In this document: positions 1 through 8,762 of the stretch, one piece after another | Layout: each line of letters starts with the position of its first letter | Numbering within the stretch: position 1 is the first letter of the stretch | Source of the DNA: Anaerolineales bacterium | GTDB lineage: Bacteria; Chloroflexota; Anaerolineae; 4572-78; J111 | Assembly: GCA_020634935.1 (NCBI GenBank) | Contig: JACKAT010000049.1 | Coordinates: 1-43,368 of the forward strand | DNA: 43,368 nt | Direction of reading: 5' to 3' | Notes under the pieces: model-generated | Databases searched by the model: none | Seen by the model: the letters and a program-made list of their open reading frames with translations, nothing else | Told to the model about the DNA's origin: nothing | Translations under genes and position numbers: made by a program

Positions 1-99
1 AGGCATATCAAGAAATGTCACTCATCGGGCTTTTCGCACCCAACGACGTAAGTTATAACAGAAGATTTGGGATTTTTTGGAACTTACCGGGGCCGGCGG

Positions 100-3024
100 C
101 TACGGCCCCAACGCCTCCGCCACCCACTCGACCAAGTGGCGCGGGCGACGGCTGGTCATATGTTCGATCTGCTCCCGGCAGGAGATACCGTTGGCGACGA
201 TAGGCGCATCCGGCCGGGCCTCGATAGTGGGGATCAGCCGGTCGCGGCCAATGGTTTGGCTGAGGGCGTAATGCTCGGCTTCATAGCCGAAATTGCCGGC
301 CATGCCGCAGCAACCGGAGGGGATGGCTTCAACTTCATATCCGGCCGCTTTCAAAACGGCCAGCGATTTACCCATATCGGACAGCGCTTTTTGGTGGCAG
401 TGGCCGTGGAAGAGTAAGGAAGGTTGGAGATGGGAGGTTGGAGATGGGAGATGGGAAATTGGAAATTCTTGTTGTTCGATGAGGCGGTGAAGAAACTCAT
501 CGATAGTGAGCGAGGCTTGACTTAGTCGGCGGGCCGTGTCACGGCGAGGGGCATCCATTAAAGCCGGGTACTCGTCACGAAAGGAGAGAATGCAACTGGG
601 CTCCAAGCCGATAACCGGCCAGCCCTTCTCCACGTAGGGCAGCAGCAGATCGACATTGCGGCGGGCCATCTGCTTGACCGGTTCGACGATACCGCAGGTC
701 AGCAGCGGGCGGCCGCAGCACTCCCGCTGGGTTTCCAAATTGACCTGATAGCCGGCGGCTTCCAATACTTTCACCGCAGCTTGGCCAATTTCGGGATAGT
801 TGTACTCGGTCCAGGTGTCGTTGAACAACAGGACCTGTCTGGTGCTGACAAGCGGCTGCTGGCGCTGTTGGAACCAATTCGAAAAGGTTTCCGGGGCAAA
901 ACGGGGAAATTGGCGTTCTTCAGTTAGCCCAATGCGACGCATCAACGCTTTAGTTTGCGGGAGGCCGAGCAAAAAATTGGCCACTTTCAACCCGCCGGGC
1001 GCGGCTGCGGCCAGTTTGGCCAGGCGCGGCACATTGCCGATCAGCCGGCTGCGCAGCGGATAGCCCACCCTGGCGTAATATTGGGCTTTGTATTCGGTTT
1101 TGATGCGGGCCATATCGACCGAACTGGGACACTCGCTCTTGCAGGCTTTACAACCGAGGCACAGCTCAAAAACATCGTAAACCGTCTGGTCGGTCATCGC
1201 GTTGAGTGGCAGCGTACCCGATAGCAGCGCCCGGAACACATTGGCTCGGGCTCGAGTGGTATCCTGTTCATCCTGAGTGGCCATGTACGACGGACACATC
1301 GTGCCGACATCTAACTTGCGGCAAACGCCAGCGCCGTTGCACATCTCAACCGCGCGATCCAGACCGCCATCGTCGCTCCAATCGAAATACGTTTCCAAAG
1401 GGATGGTGCTGTAATTGGCTCCGTAGCGCAGGCGTTGCGTGGGGTCCGGGGCCTCAACCACCTTGCCGGGATTGAGCAGGTTGTCCGGGTCAAACACAGC
1501 CTTGATTTGGCGCATGGCCTGGTACAGCTTAGGGCCAAACAGCTTTTCATTGAAGTAACTGCGCTGAAGCCCATCGCTGTGTTCGCCGCTGGTAACGCCG
1601 CCGCATTGAAACACGATTTCGGCCCCAGCTTCGCCAATTTCCTTCATGATCTGCACGCCTTCCGCTGTTTTAACATTGATCAACGGTCGAAGGTGCAAAC
1701 AACCGGCCGAGGCGTGCCCATAAATGGCCAGACGAGTATCGTAGCTTTTGGCCAGGGCTAGCATCTCGGCCATATATTGAGGTAGGGTCTCAACCGGCAC
1801 CGCAAAATCTTCGATGACGGGAATCGGTTTGTAATCCCCCCGGATACTCATAAACAGCCCCAGCCCCACCTTGCGTACGCCCCAAACATCGGCCTGAGCT
1901 TGAGCCGACATGGCTCGCGAGAAACGCCGCCCGATTTTGTGCCGGGTAAGCTGCTGTTCCAGCCGATCAAGTTTAGCGGTGAGTTCACTTTCACTCTCAC
2001 CATAAAATTCAACCGCCAAAATAGCTTCCGGCGTACCCTCGACAAAGGTTAGCATGCGGGCGTACTGAGGCTGCTGGCGAGTCAGTTCCACCAACAGGCG
2101 ATCCATCAACTCGACGGCCGACGGGTTGAGTTCCAAAATGATATTCGTAGCTTCCAGGGCGGCGATCATGTCGTCGAACTGAATAATCCCCAACGCGGTC
2201 ATTTTGGGGCGGGGCATCAGGTTGAGGGTCGCCTCGGTAATAACGGCCAGCGTGCCTTCTGAGCCGCAGACCAGTTGGGCCAGATTGGGTTGGTGCGGCC
2301 GTCCGCTGGGGTTGCCGGGATGGCGGCCGGGGGCGTCGGGCAGCATATAATTGAGGTTGTAGCCGCTGGCTCGCCGCCAGTGGCGCGGCCAGTAGGCGCG
2401 AATGTCGTCCTGATGGGCGTCGATGATGCGGCAAACATCATGCCATAAAGTTGTCGCCCGGCCGGCGTCGTGGTCTTCATTTAGTTCAATCACGCTCCCG
2501 TCGGCCAAAATCGTTTGCAGGCTCAACACGTGGTCGGCGAACATGCCATATAAAATCGAGTGTGCGCCGGTGGCGTTATTGCCGATACAGCCGCCGACGG
2601 CCGCCCGCTCGCCGCTGGCCGGATCAGGGCCAACCATCAGCCCGCTATTTTTGAGCTGCCGGTTGAGCTGGCCAAAGGTGATGCCCGGCTGAACCCGCAC
2701 TTCGCGGGCTTCGGGATCAATCGAGAGGATTTGGCGCAGATATTTGGAGGTGTCGATCACCACGGCCTCGCCGACCGTTTGCCCGGCCAGCGACGACCCG
2801 CCGCCGCGCGGCAGCACCGGCACCTTGTAACGGGCGCAAATTTCAACAGTGGCAATAACATCGTCAGTGGTGCGGGGGATAACCACGCCGATAGGCATAA
2901 TCTGATAGTTACTGGCGTCGGTGGCATACAGCGTGCGGGAGACTTGGTCAAAGCGAATTTCGGCCTCGGTGCGTTGTTGAAGTTCGTAAGATAGTTCGGT
3001 TAGATTGGCATAGATTTGGTCCAT
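100..3024 (-). CDS. FAD-linked / Fe-S D-2-hydroxyacid dehydrogenase (GlcD-GlpC fusion, YdiJ-like)
   Basis: A 974-residue fusion that should oxidise a D-2-hydroxyacid (lactate, 2-hydroxyglutarate or similar) and pass electrons through Fe-S clusters to the respiratory chain. Residues about 40-180 form a PCMH-type FAD-binding domain (PRGGGSSLAGQTVG, then VGGCIGNNATGAHS), followed by a FAD-oxidase C-terminal domain. Near residue 560 is CNGAGVCRK...MCPSYMAT and near 623 CLGCKACKSECP, two ferredoxin-like cluster sites. Two cysteine-rich CCG modules follow (ECCGRPLLTCG near 770; HGHCHQKAL near 875 and SGCCGMAGNFG near 900). Domain order and length match the YdiJ family; the exact substrate cannot be read. 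ATG at 3024 has only a weak upstream GGAA. Just before HGHCHQKAL there is an odd Ser/Pro/His-rich segment encoded by a simple repeat (separate entry). The gene stands alone; its end lies 99 bases from the window edge. Confidence 0.88.
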   Translation of the reverse strand: MDQIYANLTELSYELQQRTEAEIRFDQVSRTLYATDASNYQIMPIGVVIPRTTDDVIATVEICARYKVPVLPRGGGSSLAGQTVGEAVVIDTSKYLRQILSIDPEAREVRVQPGITFGQLNRQLKNSGLMVGPDPASGERAAVGGCIGNNATGAHSILYGMFADHVLSLQTILADGSVIELNEDHDAGRATTLWHDVCRIIDAHQDDIRAYWPRHWRRASGYNLNYMLPDAPGRHPGNPSGRPHQPNLAQLVCGSEGTLAVITEATLNLMPRPKMTALGIIQFDDMIAALEATNIILELNPSAVELMDRLLVELTRQQPQYARMLTFVEGTPEAILAVEFYGESESELTAKLDRLEQQLTRHKIGRRFSRAMSAQAQADVWGVRKVGLGLFMSIRGDYKPIPVIEDFAVPVETLPQYMAEMLALAKSYDTRLAIYGHASAGCLHLRPLINVKTAEGVQIMKEIGEAGAEIVFQCGGVTSGEHSDGLQRSYFNEKLFGPKLYQAMRQIKAVFDPDNLLNPGKVVEAPDPTQRLRYGANYSTIPLETYFDWSDDGGLDRAVEMCNGAGVCRKLDVGTMCPSYMATQDEQDTTRARANVFRALLSGTLPLNAMTDQTVYDVFELCLGCKACKSECPSSVDMARIKTEYKAQYYARVGYPLRSRLIGNVPRLAKLAAAAPGGLKVANFLLGLPQTKALMRRIGLTEERQFPRFAPETFSNWFQQRQQPLVSTRQVLLFNDTWTEYNYPEIGQAAVKVLEAAGYQVNLETQRECCGRPLLTCGIVEPVKQMARRNVDLLLPYVEKGWPVIGLEPSCILSFRDEYPALMDAPRRDTARRLSQASLTIDEFLHRLIEQQEFPISHLPSPTSHLQPSLLFHGHCHQKALSDMGKSLAVLKAAGYEVEAIPSGCCGMAGNFGYEAEHYALSQTIGRDRLIPTIEARPDAPIVANGISCREQIEHMTSRRPRHLVEWVAEALGP
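417..467. repeat. Purine-rich simple repeat inside the dehydrogenase gene
   Basis: About 50 bases of imperfect GGTTGGAGATGGGA / GGAGATGGGAAATT repeats on the plus strand. It is read in frame by the minus-strand dehydrogenase as ISHLPSPTSHLQPSLL, immediately before the conserved HGHCHQKAL motif. It looks like intergenic repeat DNA that entered the gene without breaking the frame. Confidence 0.7.
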
Positions 3025-3075
3025 TTAAGTTCCGAGGCTTAGCTACTTAAGATCGACTCCTCTGAAAATGGGTTT

Positions 3076-3101
3076 GTAGGACAAACTTAAGTTTGTCCTA
3101 C
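3076..3101. repeat. Perfect 26-bp palindrome
   Basis: The half-site GTAGGACAAACTT is followed directly by its reverse complement, giving a perfect palindrome flanked by GAAAAT and ATTTTC. Related pieces lie at about 27948 (TTTGTAGGACAAACTTAT) and 35087-35116 (AGGACAAG...CTTGTCCTAC), so it belongs to a dispersed family. It lies downstream of no gene end; both neighbouring genes start from this spacer. Confidence 0.75.
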
Positions 3102-3162
3102 GGAATTTTCATTGTCGTTGCTGTACCGAGGTTCTGTCGCACTCCCTTGAAAATAACGGTCT

Positions 3163-3220
3163 GGAGCGTCAAAGTTTACTTTGACCTTACTGCGCATGAC
3201 AAAGCAAGCTTTGTTGCTCC
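3163..3220 (+). repeat. Dispersed double-hairpin element, copy 1 (58 bp)
   Basis: GGAGCG at the left and TGCTCC at the right form an outer stem. Inside are two palindromes, TCAAAGTTTACTTTGA and GACAAAGCAAGCTTTG, so the element can fold as a three-way junction. The same 58-bp layout recurs at 34942-34999 (plus) and 40686-40743 (minus). Flanks GAAAATAACGGTCT and ATTTTCATT are also shared. Confidence 0.85.
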
Positions 3221-3697
3221 CGTGAATTTTCATTATAAGGGGCCGAATCTCCGGTTAAGATTATAATGGAGTTCCAAAAAGAAACCAAAAAGCACAGAGA
3301 TTGATGTTAATCAGCCACTCCGGGGTCTCAATTTAAACTTGTTCATTTCTCCTCAAATAAATCCAACGTAAATCCAATTAAACTCAAACGCTACGCAACA
3401 TTTTTACACAATTAGTAGTGCTATACTTTTTTCCCGGCTCTAATACATTCCGTGGTTTGGGGATGACATCGCTAACCACAGAATCTGGTAGAACTGGCTT
3501 TTTTGAGGAGCTATTGAGGAGGGTTTGAACCTACTTTGTTTGCAGCCCTGCCGACGATAGGAAGCCCCCGGCTTTGATGGGTATGAAAATTTGGGGCTTG
3601 TTCTTCGTCAAATCACCGTTCCCCATGTAAAGCTACACTTGCAAGACATCACCGACCCTGACCAGGTACACTAATTTATAGTCAAGGTAACGTAAGC

Positions 3698-6600
3698 ATG
3701 TTTAACAAACAGTCACTTCGTAAATCTATCGTTATTGTTTTTACCCTGTTGTCAACCTTTACGCTGATTCTTAGTCATGCGGCCGCCCAGGACCCCTCCT
3801 CCGATTCCAATCAGCCAAATATTGTGGGCGGGCAGCCGGCTGATCCGTATGAGTATCCCTGGCAGGCCCTGGTTCTCTTTGACGGCTACCTGTGCGGCGG
3901 ATCGTTAATCGATGCGGAGTGGGTTTTAACTGCGGCTCACTGTGTTTATAACGGTTCCACTGTGTATGATCCTTCCGTCTTTGATATCAGTCTGGGAGAA
4001 CATTATCTTTATAGCTCCGATGGTACCGAGCAGTATAAGACGGTTGACCAGGTTATTCCTCACCCCAGTTACAATGCCAATACCAGCGACTACGACGTGG
4101 CGCTGCTGCATCTCAGTTCGCCGGCTGTGCTCAATAGCGCGGTGGCGACTATCGCTTTAAGCAGTGTGGCTGATGTGGAGGGCGAACTATCGACCGTGAC
4201 CGGCTGGGGAACCACCTCATACGGCGGCTCCATATCGGATGAATTAATGGAAGTGCAGGTCCCGATTGTTTCCAACGCCACCTGTGCAGCATCTTACGGC
4301 AGCAGCATTACCGACAGTATGTTATGTGCCGGCTATGCCGAGGGTGGCAAAGACTCCTGTCAGGGCGACAGCGGCGGCCCTCTGATTATTTCCGATGGCG
4401 GCGGCGGCTTCAAACAGGCCGGTGTGGTGAGTTGGGGTTTTGGCTGCGCGGAGCCAAATTATTACGGCGTTTATGCCCGAATTTCAACGGTCAAAAACTG
4501 GATCGATTCCTATGTCAACGACAACGCCACGCCAACGCCCACCGCCGTGCCGGGTTCGCCGGACATCAACGTGAGTCCCACCGCGGTTGATGTCACTTTA
4601 CAAGCCGGACAAACGGCCACCCGTTCTCTGACCATCGACAATGAAGGCGACGTGACCTTGTCGTTCAACATAGCCATTGCCGGAGCAGAAGTTACGGCCA
4701 CCAGTATGGCAATCCAGCAAAACGACTGGCATCCGGTCTCTTTTCCTCCCGATAAAATAGACCCGGCCTTACAGAATGACGCTAGGTTAAGAACTACCGA
4801 GCCGATGGCGTTTTTAGTGTACCTGACCGAACAAGCCGATCTGAGCGCAGCTTACCGTATTGCCGATTGGTCCAAACGAGGCCAATACGTGTACAACACC
4901 CTATTTGAAACCGCCCAACGTACCCAGCCCGAAGTTATCACCTTTTTGGGGCCGGAGGCGGTGCAGCGCACGTTTTACATCGTAAATGCCGTCGCCGCCA
5001 CCGGGAGCTGGGACAAAATTGTTAACCTGTCAAACCGGGCCGATGTGGTTTACATCGAAGCGCAGGGCAGTTACAGTATCCCCGATCCACAGCCCGCCGA
5101 TGAGATCGGCGTCGCGGCGGCCCAATGGGGGATCAGCAAAATTAGGGCGGATCAGGTCTGGAACGAATGGAATATCCGGGGCGATGGTATCGTGATTGCC
5201 AGCATCGATACCGGCGTTTACAGCAGTCACCCGGCTTTGATCAACCAATATCGCGGCACGGCCACCGGAAGCCACGATTATAACTGGTTTGACCCCACCG
5301 GTACCTACCCGACGGCACCGGGCGATAACAATGGCCACGGTACGCATACCGTTGGGACAATGGTCGGTCTGGATGGAACCAACCAAATCGGGGTGGCGCC
5401 TGCGGCCAAATGGATTGCGGCTAAAGGGTGCAGCAGCAGCAGTTGCAGCAGCACGCATCTACTGGCCGCGGCCGAATGGGTGCTGGCCCCTTATCCGATT
5501 GGCGGCTCAACCAGCAATGGTGATCCCAACCAGCGGCCCCACGTGGTCAACAACTCCTGGGGCGGCGGCGGCGGTAATCTATGGTATCAGTCTACGGTTC
5601 AGGCTTGGCGGGCGGCAGACATTTTCCCGGCCTTTTCCGCGGGCAACTCCGGCCCAGACGCCGCTACCGTCGGTTCGCCAGGAGATTATGCCGACAGCTT
5701 TGCCAGCGGCGCCACCGACAGCGGCGACAGCATTGCCTCTTTTAGCAGCCGAGGGCCGTCATCGGTAACCAGCGAAACCAAACCGGATATCAGCGCTCCA
5801 GGGTATAACGTCTACTCTGCTTGGAATAACGGCTCCTATGCTACCATCAGTGGCACTTCGATGGCCAGCCCGCACACTGCCGGTTGCGTCGCCCTGATCA
5901 AAGCCGCCAACCCTGGCCTGACCGTCAGCCAGATTGAAGATGTGCTGACCAGCACCGCAGTAGATTTAGGCAATACCGGGCCCGATGACGATTATGGCTA
6001 TGGTCGGCTCGACTGTTACGCTGCTGTGGATGCTGTTCGGGGTGATATTTGGCTAACGGTCAGCCCGGCCACCGGGCATGTGACCTCCGGCGGGAACGCC
6101 ACGATTGAACTTGCCTTTGATACGAACAGCCTGGCTAATGGAAATTATTCCGCCACTCTGACGATTACCAATAACGATCCCGATGAAAGTCCACTGACGA
6201 TTCCCGTCTCTCTAGTGGTGGGCGATAGCAACACAACCCCGACTCCCACATCCACGCCCACGGCTACCGCGATGCCAACGGGTACCGCCACATCGCTCCC
6301 AACTGTGACCCCGACGCCGACCAGCACTGCCACATCGCTCCCTACTATGACCCCGACGCCGACCAGCACCGCCTCGCCTACGCCCACTCTTCCCGCTCCG
6401 CCTCAAATTACCGCAGTCAATGTCGATGGCAACAGCTTGGAAATTATTGGTAGCAATTTTATCAACCCGGTTCATGCCTCGCTGGGAACGTATCCTCTGT
6501 CTGGTGTAACCTTTATTAACAGTGGGGAATTCCAGGCGATAGCGCCGTCCAATTTGCCGTCTGGTACCTACACGCTGATTGTCACCAACCCGGACGGGCA

Positions 6601-8014
6601 AAAAGCGACCTATCCGGCCGCATTCGCCGTTGGCTCATCGGCGCTCGATTTGCAGGTAATTGCCCCCCAGCGAGGCCGCGACGACCTACCCTCTCTGTTG
6701 TACGCTTTTGGGTTAAATTTCAGCGAAGACACCAGGGTTAAATTAGGGGCCACCCCCCTAACCACCCAGTATGTTAACCCAAACTTCCTGTGGGCCATTG
6801 TGCCGGCGGGGCAAACGCTCGGCTTATATAATGTCTCCGTGACGGATAATGGTGTAACCGACACCCTCACCAATGCCTACACCGTTTTTAGCGCCACTGA
6901 CGATGATCTGTTGAGTTACAGCAGTTTGCTCTGGACGGACCCCGGCAGCCTGCGAGCCGGCAGTCAAATTGACGTTGGGCTGGTGGTGTATCACCAAGGC
7001 GGTGTTCAAACCCTGACCGATGTTGCCGTTCGCTTTGAGGTGGATACCCCGACCGCTGAAACGTTGACTCTGGGTACGGGTACCGCCGACCTGCCCCCCA
7101 ACCGCTACGATACCACAAACCCTGTCAGTTGGGTCCCGACGGCTACCGGCAACTACATCCTGCGGGCCATCATTGACCCGAATAACACCGTAGCTGAAAA
7201 TGACGAGACCAATAACGTTATTGAACGGACGATATCCGTTCTACCGGCCGCAGCCGATACAACCCCGCCGCAAATAAACAGCTTTACCGCTGCGCTGCCC
7301 TCCGACTCCACCATCGCGACGTTATCCGTGACCGCCACCGACGTTGGCGCTGGCGTGAAAGCAGTCCTGTTCATCGAATATGAGTTCAGCCCCTCGGCCC
7401 GGCAATGGATCGTGGTGCGGCAATCTGAATGGCTTGATTATCAGACAGCGCCATACAACTGGGAGGTGTCATCCACGCCAGGTATGAAATATTTTCAAGT
7501 ATGGGCCGCCGATGTCGCCGGTAACATTGCTCAATCGCCGGGACAAGCTGTTCTCAATTACGTGACCCCAACCGATAGCCTGCTCCAGGGACAAATCCGG
7601 CTGTATCGCTATCGACTGGCTGCCGGTGAACAAATTACTGTACGCACCGCCCCCACCAGCGGCGACCCGGATATTTACCTGTGGGACACCAACTCCGCTA
7701 ACCCCGCGGCCAGTAGCTACAACACCGGCGCCAGCATTGACGAAATTAACTATACTGCGGCGCAGGATATGATTGTACAAATTATCATCCACGGCTACAC
7801 CGACACCGAATTTGCCCAATCCATTGAGGTGGCAGCGGCCGGGGCCGCTAGTGCGACACTCTCCGAACCGCGCGATGTGGCGATCACAAGTAAAACACCG
7901 CTAGATGATGCCATTGTACCCGCAGAAAACTCGCCCAGCGACAAACAGGGCCTACCTAGCGCCCCTGTTACCGCGAACACATCGGCCGTTTACCTGCCGG
8001 TGCTCATCAAATAG
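3698..8014 (+). CDS. Secreted dual serine protease: trypsin-like (S1) plus subtilisin-like (S8)
   Basis: A 1438-residue exported protein with two complete catalytic triads. Residues 1-31 are a signal peptide. The S1 domain runs from IVGG (42-45, the usual activation site) with His81 (TAAHC), Asp133 (DVALL) and Ser225 (CQGDSGGP); Asp219, six residues before the serine, predicts cleavage after Arg/Lys. Residues 370-455 look like an S8 propeptide of the bacillopeptidase F kind. The S8 domain has Asp504 (IDTGV), His547 (NGHGTH) and Ser721 (SGTSMASPH). A beta-sandwich appears split around the S8 part: its first half at 288-325, the second at 783-842. Then come a Thr/Pro linker (845-900), two IPT/TIG-like domains (about 902-1070), a CARDB-like domain (about 1080-1190), a Big-like and a pre-peptidase C-terminal-like domain (about 1290-1385), and the tail VYLPVLIK. 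A terminator follows. Domain limits beyond the triads are estimates. Confidence 0.93.
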   Translation: MFNKQSLRKSIVIVFTLLSTFTLILSHAAAQDPSSDSNQPNIVGGQPADPYEYPWQALVLFDGYLCGGSLIDAEWVLTAAHCVYNGSTVYDPSVFDISLGEHYLYSSDGTEQYKTVDQVIPHPSYNANTSDYDVALLHLSSPAVLNSAVATIALSSVADVEGELSTVTGWGTTSYGGSISDELMEVQVPIVSNATCAASYGSSITDSMLCAGYAEGGKDSCQGDSGGPLIISDGGGGFKQAGVVSWGFGCAEPNYYGVYARISTVKNWIDSYVNDNATPTPTAVPGSPDINVSPTAVDVTLQAGQTATRSLTIDNEGDVTLSFNIAIAGAEVTATSMAIQQNDWHPVSFPPDKIDPALQNDARLRTTEPMAFLVYLTEQADLSAAYRIADWSKRGQYVYNTLFETAQRTQPEVITFLGPEAVQRTFYIVNAVAATGSWDKIVNLSNRADVVYIEAQGSYSIPDPQPADEIGVAAAQWGISKIRADQVWNEWNIRGDGIVIASIDTGVYSSHPALINQYRGTATGSHDYNWFDPTGTYPTAPGDNNGHGTHTVGTMVGLDGTNQIGVAPAAKWIAAKGCSSSSCSSTHLLAAAEWVLAPYPIGGSTSNGDPNQRPHVVNNSWGGGGGNLWYQSTVQAWRAADIFPAFSAGNSGPDAATVGSPGDYADSFASGATDSGDSIASFSSRGPSSVTSETKPDISAPGYNVYSAWNNGSYATISGTSMASPHTAGCVALIKAANPGLTVSQIEDVLTSTAVDLGNTGPDDDYGYGRLDCYAAVDAVRGDIWLTVSPATGHVTSGGNATIELAFDTNSLANGNYSATLTITNNDPDESPLTIPVSLVVGDSNTTPTPTSTPTATAMPTGTATSLPTVTPTPTSTATSLPTMTPTPTSTASPTPTLPAPPQITAVNVDGNSLEIIGSNFINPVHASLGTYPLSGVTFINSGEFQAIAPSNLPSGTYTLIVTNPDGQKATYPAAFAVGSSALDLQVIAPQRGRDDLPSLLYAFGLNFSEDTRVKLGATPLTTQYVNPNFLWAIVPAGQTLGLYNVSVTDNGVTDTLTNAYTVFSATDDDLLSYSSLLWTDPGSLRAGSQIDVGLVVYHQGGVQTLTDVAVRFEVDTPTAETLTLGTGTADLPPNRYDTTNPVSWVPTATGNYILRAIIDPNNTVAENDETNNVIERTISVLPAAADTTPPQINSFTAALPSDSTIATLSVTATDVGAGVKAVLFIEYEFSPSARQWIVVRQSEWLDYQTAPYNWEVSSTPGMKYFQVWAADVAGNIAQSPGQAVLNYVTPTDSLLQGQIRLYRYRLAAGEQITVRTAPTSGDPDIYLWDTNSANPAASSYNTGASIDEINYTAAQDMIVQIIIHGYTDTEFAQSIEVAAAGAASATLSEPRDVAITSKTPLDDAIVPAENSPSDKQGLPSAPVTANTSAVYLPVLIK

Positions 8015-8060
8015 TGGGTCGGTAGCCTTTCAAAATAACATCGATAACAATCACTGCAAA

Positions 8061-8099
8061 ACAGCCCCATCGGTAACCTGTGGGGCTGTGCCATTTTTA
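8061..8099 (+). terminator. Rho-independent terminator of the protease gene
   Basis: Stem ACAGCCCCA (8061-8069) pairs with TGGGGCTGT (8081-8089) over an 11-base loop, followed by GCCATTTTTAT. It lies 47 bases after the protease stop codon, and before trmL. Confidence 0.8.
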
Positions 8100-8300
8100 T
8101 GATCTTTGTGCGTGGGTATTATTGTACGGTAAAAGGAATAACGCCTTTCATCCCCTAATCCCTACTTCCTACTCCTTACTCCCCCGTTTGAGTATATGGG
8201 TGGCAACTTGAGTTAGTCATATCTCCGTGAACGGCATAGGTTTGCGCCGTTGTTGCGGTTGGCGTATAGTAACAACTAAATCACCATTGCTGTGTTTTTC

Positions 8301-8762
8301 ATGTTCAACGTTGTTCTCATTGAGCCTCAAATCCCGCAAAATACCGGCAATATCGCCCGGCTGTGCGCCGCGACAGATATGGATCTGATCATCGTTGGTG
8401 AGCCGGGTTTTTCATTGAGCAGCCGGTATCTGCGGCGAGCCGGGTTGGATTATTGGGAATTCGCCCGGATTAAACACCTGCCGGATGTTGAGGCCTATTT
8501 TGCCCAACTCGATTTTGCCCGCACCCACCTGCTGACCACCAAAGTCAAACGTCCATACACTCAAATCCAACCGCAACCCGGCGACAGTTTCCTCTTTGGC
8601 AAAGAGACTGCCGGCCTGCCGGAGTGGCTGCTTAAGGCCAATCCTAATTCGTGCGCGACAATTCCCATGAAAAATCCCAAAGTCCGCAGCCTGAATTTGG
8701 CCACGAGCGTTGGGATTGTAATGTACCAGATGTTATCGGTATATGGCTTTGGCTTGGATTAA
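8301..8762 (+). CDS. trmL: tRNA (cytidine/uridine-34-2'-O)-methyltransferase TrmL
   Basis: A SPOUT-fold methyltransferase that 2'-O-methylates the wobble base of certain leucine tRNAs using SAM. The N-terminal signature MFNVVLIEPQIPQNTGNIAR is nearly diagnostic. LFGKETAGLPEWLL, IPMKNPKVRSLNLATSVGIVMYQ supply the knotted SAM-binding C-terminus. About 153 residues is the normal family length. An in-frame GTG at 8292 would add three residues, but the family start at the ATG at 8301 is preferred. Its stop codon overlaps the stop of the convergent secreted-protein gene within a shared TTAA (8759-8762). Confidence 0.93.
   Translation: MFNVVLIEPQIPQNTGNIARLCAATDMDLIIVGEPGFSLSSRYLRRAGLDYWEFARIKHLPDVEAYFAQLDFARTHLLTTKVKRPYTQIQPQPGDSFLFGKETAGLPEWLLKANPNSCATIPMKNPKVRSLNLATSVGIVMYQMLSVYGFGLD

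Larger units (their letters stand above)
3025..3697. other. Intergenic region with palindromic repeats and a long leader of the protease gene
   Basis: 673 bases without a convincing gene. The left part holds a perfect 26-bp palindrome and one copy of the dispersed double-hairpin element (separate entries). The right part (about 3430-3690) is probably the protease leader. It contains a small stem (GTGGTT at about 3453 pairing with AACCAC at about 3474) and a TATACT at 3422-3427 with no well-spaced -35 box. No known riboswitch class was recognised. Confidence 0.6.

Noticed and set aside
3428..3697. Cyclic-di-GMP, cyclic-di-AMP or 6S-type RNA in the protease leader
   Set aside because: No consensus core of these families could be matched by eye.
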